From the NCBI GenBank assembly GCA_009774615.1, contig VSOC01000071.1, positions 1 to 19,155 of the forward strand: DNA of 19,155 nt, in the 5' to 3' direction. The position numbers and the translations under genes were made by a program. Below are positions 16,201 through 19,155 of the stretch, one piece after another. Numbering within the stretch: position 1 is the stretch's first letter; each line of letters starts with the position of its first letter. The notes beneath the pieces were generated by a model. It worked only from the letters and a program-made list of their open reading frames with translations. It was not told the DNA's origin and ran no database searches. This DNA comes from Lachnospiraceae bacterium (GTDB taxonomy: Bacteria; Bacillota; Clostridia; Lachnospirales; Lachnospiraceae).

Positions 16201-16866
16201 ATGAAACGGAAACTGCTGATTGTAGAGGATGATTGTCTGCTGGCAGAGGCGGCAGGTGATTATTTTACCAGTAAGGGCTGGGAGGCGGAAATAAAGGAAG
16301 ACGGGATACAGGCCCTGGATGTGCTGCGCGAGAAAAGCTTTCATTTAATTTTGCTGGATGTGATGATGCCGGGAATGGATGGTTTTGCACTGTGCCGGGA
16401 AATCCGGAAATCCTGTGATGTTCCGGTGATCTTTATTACGGCGCGTGTTTTGGAAGAGGATGTATTAAACGGCTATGCTCTGGGTGCGGATGACTATGTG
16501 ACAAAGCCTTTTTCTCTTCCGGTACTGTATGCAAAAGCCATGGCATTGACCGGGAGGGTACAGAAAAGCCCGGTTTTTCTGGAGGTGGGCGGGCTGAAGG
16601 CCGATCTGCACAGCCATAAGGTGATAAGCGGTGAAAAGATTCTTCCTCTGCCGCCGAAGGAATATGCGATGCTGCTGTTCTTTATGCAGAATCCCGGACG
16701 GGTGTTCAGCCGTGAACAGCTGCTTATTCGCTTCTGGGGCTGGGATTTTGACGGAAATGAGCGGGTGGTGGACAATCATATTAAAAAACTCCGAAAAGCT
16801 ATAGGTCTTTGCGGCTGCTCCATTCAGACCGTGCCAAAATGCGGTTATCGGTTGGAGATACAGTAA
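16201..16866 (+). CDS. OmpR/PhoB-family response regulator
   Basis: Encodes 221 residues. The receiver domain (about 3-115) has the acidic pair Asp10-Asp11 (LLIVEDDCLL), phospho-acceptor Asp53 (LILLDVMMPGMDGF) and the conserved Lys in DDYVTKPFSL. The C-terminal winged-helix DNA-binding domain (about 125-220) shows LPPKEYAMLLFFMQNPGRVFSR, the recognition-helix region RVVDNHIKKLRKAIG, and the wing GYRLEI at the end. Phosphorylation by the kinase encoded immediately downstream should control its DNA binding. The two form an operon with 64 bases between the stop codon here and the chosen kinase start. Upstream, 16036-16200 holds no gene and no clear consensus promoter or terminator. The start follows GAAGAGGCGAG, a moderate ribosome site. 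Targets are unknown. Confidence 0.92.
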   Translation: MKRKLLIVEDDCLLAEAAGDYFTSKGWEAEIKEDGIQALDVLREKSFHLILLDVMMPGMDGFALCREIRKSCDVPVIFITARVLEEDVLNGYALGADDYVTKPFSLPVLYAKAMALTGRVQKSPVFLEVGGLKADLHSHKVISGEKILPLPPKEYAMLLFFMQNPGRVFSREQLLIRFWGWDFDGNERVVDNHIKKLRKAIGLCGCSIQTVPKCGYRLEIQ

Positions 16867-16930
16867 ACGATACCTGTCGGTAAGCAAAGGGCAGGAGGCG
16901 CTGTAAATCGTGCACGAAATGGAGGAAATC

Positions 16931-18850
16931 ATGCGGAGAAAAAAGAAGAGTTTTTGGAAACCGACAGCAGCAGGTTTTGCGGTGATGTATCTGGCAACGA
17001 TGGGACTGGCAACAGGACTGGTGAAAGAGAGATTTGTTCAGGAGGACGAACTGCGTCTGGAAGGTGCAGCTTCGGCGATTCTTGACCGGGCAGGTGAAAA
17101 AGAATTTTCTATGGAACAGGAAATGATAGACGAACAGGAAATTTTAGACGGGCAAAAATCGTTTCAGGAGCAGGAAGATTCTGACCGGCAGGAGGATGCA
17201 TGGAGCAGGGAGAAACGGAAAAGCTTTTATCAGGATTTGGCGAACAATTCTTTTTGGCGGGTGAATAGTAAATATATGCAGATTTCCATTGCCGCATATG
17301 ATGAGCATAAAGATTTGCTGGCAAAAAGCCGGGATGAGATTGGAAGTTATGCGGTCAGTACAACCGGACGGGAAGAATGGTATTTTGCACTGGACGATTA
17401 TCTTTCTTCGGAGGAAAAGGAAGTGTTGGCAAAGTATCAGGCGGAGGATATTCAGTATTGTTTGCAGAAGCCGGATGTTTCGGAAAAATACCGCTTTTCG
17501 ATTCGGGTTTCGCCGGATGTAAAGGAATTATGGGAGATTTATGTCCAGGAGATTGTCTGGGAGGAGGATAAGGAAGAGGAGGGAGAAAAAGAAGCGGGAG
17601 AAGAATCGGGGGATGAAGAAGCGGACGGGGAAGAAGCCTATATGGACCCGCTGACCGGGGGCTATCATTTTATGTCCGGCAAGTTCGTGGTTGACTATGC
17701 AAGCGGCGAGGAAATGGAGGGTGCGAGGAATTTTCACGAGGTAAGCGGAGAAGTCGTCTGGAAATGGACGAATCCGAATGTGGATAAGGCAAAGCTGGAG
17801 GAAGGGGAAATTGTCCATACAGAGCTTACACTTCCCTACTTAAATCTTTATTTTGCAGGAACACTTGACCAGTGGCAGAGGTGGAGAAACAGCAATTATC
17901 TTCAGGGGTTTAAGGAACAGGGAGAGTTTGTCTGGGAGGAAGGGACGGAGGCTCCGACACTGATGATTGAAGAGGACGACATTTGCAGGCGTGGAAAGAT
18001 GCAGCTTCGGGTGGGGATGGTGGAAAACCCCTTTGCTTATCTGGAAATCCGTATGGAAAGCCGCCCATGGCTTGCGGCTGTGGATTATATGAAGTATGTG
18101 TATCTGGCAGGGGCTGTGCTGACGGCAGCCTGTATGCTTGCAGTGATTGGCATGATGAATAAGGTCTATGCACGGCAGGCAGCATTGGAGGAAACCCGCC
18201 GTGATTTTACCAATGCCATGGCCCACGAACTGAAAACACCGCTTGGGGTTATCCGCAATTTTGCTGAAAATTTATTGGAACATCATAAGGAGGAGAAGCG
18301 GGATTACTACCTTTCACAGATTATCGGCCAGACGGAGGAGATGGATCGGCTGGTTGGGGAAATGATCGAGGTGTCGAAACTGGATTCGGAAAAACTGGTG
18401 CTTGCAAAAGAAGAAGTGTCCTTTCTTGCATTGCTTCAGGAAGAGCTTGGACGTTTTGCCCCGATGATTGAGGAGAAGAAGATTCAGGTGGAATTTTCTG
18501 CCTGGAAGGATGATTTTCTGGTGCAGGGGGACAGGGATTACCTGGCAAAAGCTGTGTGGAATCTCCTGGCCAATGCGGTGGATTATAACCGGGAGAGCGG
18601 GAAGATTTTCATTCAGGTGGATAAGGAACAATGTGTTATCGAAAACAGCGGAGAGGCGATGGGAGAGGAAGCCCTGCTTCATGCCTTTGATTTATTTTAC
18701 ACCAGCGATAAGAGCCGGACAGGAAAGGATGGGCACATGGGGATGGGGCTTTACCTGGCAAAGAAGATTTTGGAACTTCATCATTTAAAGCTGGTATTGA
18801 GCAATGTGGAAGGTGGAGTGCGGGTGGTGGTTTGCAGGGAAAGAGGTTAG
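16931..18850 (+). CDS. Membrane sensor histidine kinase, partner of the OmpR-type regulator
   Basis: Encodes 639 residues. ATG 16931 is chosen for GGAGG at 16921-16925, 5 bases upstream; GTG 16910 with AGGAGG at 16893 is an alternative adding 7 residues. A basic N-terminus and membrane helix (about 12-31) lead to a large external sensor region (about 32-385) and a second helix (about 390-412). HisKA has the phospho-acceptor His432 in NAMAHELKTPLGVIRNFAENLL. The HATPase domain has N box NLLANAVDYN, a shortened G1 (IENSG) and G2 (GHMGMGLYLAKKIL). The sensor region matches nothing I recognise. It contains a 26-residue acidic tract (211-236; 16 of 26 residues are Glu or Asp) and a Glu/Gln/Asp-rich stretch near 55-90. 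Both may bind cations or simply be flexible. There is no receiver domain, unlike the two hybrid kinases earlier in the window. Confidence 0.92.
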   Translation: MRRKKKSFWKPTAAGFAVMYLATMGLATGLVKERFVQEDELRLEGAASAILDRAGEKEFSMEQEMIDEQEILDGQKSFQEQEDSDRQEDAWSREKRKSFYQDLANNSFWRVNSKYMQISIAAYDEHKDLLAKSRDEIGSYAVSTTGREEWYFALDDYLSSEEKEVLAKYQAEDIQYCLQKPDVSEKYRFSIRVSPDVKELWEIYVQEIVWEEDKEEEGEKEAGEESGDEEADGEEAYMDPLTGGYHFMSGKFVVDYASGEEMEGARNFHEVSGEVVWKWTNPNVDKAKLEEGEIVHTELTLPYLNLYFAGTLDQWQRWRNSNYLQGFKEQGEFVWEEGTEAPTLMIEEDDICRRGKMQLRVGMVENPFAYLEIRMESRPWLAAVDYMKYVYLAGAVLTAACMLAVIGMMNKVYARQAALEETRRDFTNAMAHELKTPLGVIRNFAENLLEHHKEEKRDYYLSQIIGQTEEMDRLVGEMIEVSKLDSEKLVLAKEEVSFLALLQEELGRFAPMIEEKKIQVEFSAWKDDFLVQGDRDYLAKAVWNLLANAVDYNRESGKIFIQVDKEQCVIENSGEAMGEEALLHAFDLFYTSDKSRTGKDGHMGMGLYLAKKILELHHLKLVLSNVEGGVRVVVCRERG

Positions 18851-18908
18851 TAGAGAAAGCAATTTTCAAACATAACTTTTCTTATTCGAGAAATATAATT
18901 GTTCCTAA

Positions 18909-19155
18909 AATTATTCAAAAACTGCAGGTGGCGCTATTGGCACTAATGGAAATGTCTATATTGGTACAGATGATGATGAAACAATTAGCATAAAGGTTAT
19001 TAAGAAGTGGAAAAGTGATGCTGAAAGTACGGAAGATATGACAGGAGAAGAACTGGGAAGTTCTGGCGGTGTCAATGAAATGTTTACCAATACGCTTAAT
19101 ACTGGAAGTCTGTCCATGGAGAAAACCGTAATTGGTGCTGGTGGAGATAGGTTGA
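18909..19155 (+). pseudogene. 5'-truncated adhesin/pilin-like fragment, runs off the window
   Basis: The frame is open from just after a TAA at 18906-18908 to the window edge, but it has no start codon near its conserved beginning. It reads TAGGAIGTNGNVYIGTDDDE, then ISIKVIKKWKSDAES, and later GSLSMEKTVIGAGGDRL. The GGAIGTNGNVYIG segment resembles the end of a beta-helix repeat region, and the SLSMEKTV-GAGGD segment resembles the opening of Cna-B/isopeptide pilin-type domains in large secreted surface proteins of Clostridia. The N-terminal signal peptide and helix repeats are missing and the upstream 58 bases are unrelated. It is probably a broken gene, or one whose 5' part lies elsewhere. 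The family call is tentative because only 82 codons are visible. Confidence 0.45.

Noticed and set aside
18600..18700. Degenerate G1 box (IENSG instead of DNGxG) in the last kinase as a sign of an inactive enzyme
   Set aside because: Similar ENSG variants occur in kinases of this type, and the H, N and G2 boxes are intact, so inactivity is not supported.

Overview
The window looks like a chromosomal segment of a low-to-moderate GC Gram-positive anaerobe, most likely a Clostridia/Lachnospiraceae gut bacterium. This rests on strong GGAGG-type ribosome sites, TTGACA/TATAAT-like promoters with 17-base spacers, a clostridial-type gltBD pair, hybrid kinases of clostridial type, a DUF4143 ATPase and a Cna-B/beta-helix adhesin fragment. 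All recognisable intact genes are on the + strand. No rRNA, tRNA, CRISPR array, transposase or phage gene was seen.

Layout. 1-880: AT-rich DNA with short tandem repeats, a 5'-truncated MATE transporter relic, and a nested inverted-repeat element (715-848) whose left arm forms the end and stop codon of the relic. 886-5999: a good promoter, a long leader, and two tandem hybrid histidine kinases (one soluble with a GAF domain, one membrane-bound with a Cache-like sensor). Both end in a receiver domain and neither has an HPt or output partner in the window. 6056-7530: a promoter with tandem TGAAAATTCA motifs, a ferritin, a COG3541/RlaP-type nucleotidyltransferase 41 bases downstream, and a strong terminator. 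7531-14311: an AT-rich control region with two matching palindromes, a near-consensus promoter, gltB, a ~200-base inverted-repeat element, gltD and a terminator. Together gltB and gltD encode both subunits of NADPH glutamate synthase, the main route of ammonium nitrogen from glutamine into glutamate. 14312-16035: a small minus-strand ORF whose first 28 residues match the N-terminus of the neighbouring ATPase, a CRP-type palindrome, a strong promoter, and the intact DUF4143 ATPase. 16201-18850: an OmpR-type response regulator and its membrane kinase, which has an unusually acidic sensor segment. 18909-19155: the start-less beginning of an adhesin-like reading frame running off the window edge.

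The region mixes housekeeping nitrogen metabolism (gltBD) and iron storage (ferritin) with three sensory kinases and several decayed accessory genes. No obviously new multi-gene system is present. The most unusual signals are the minus-strand ATPase stub with a broken P-loop, the ~200-base structured element splitting gltB from gltD, the paired palindromes in front of gltB, and the 27-base tandem repeats in the linker of the first hybrid kinase.
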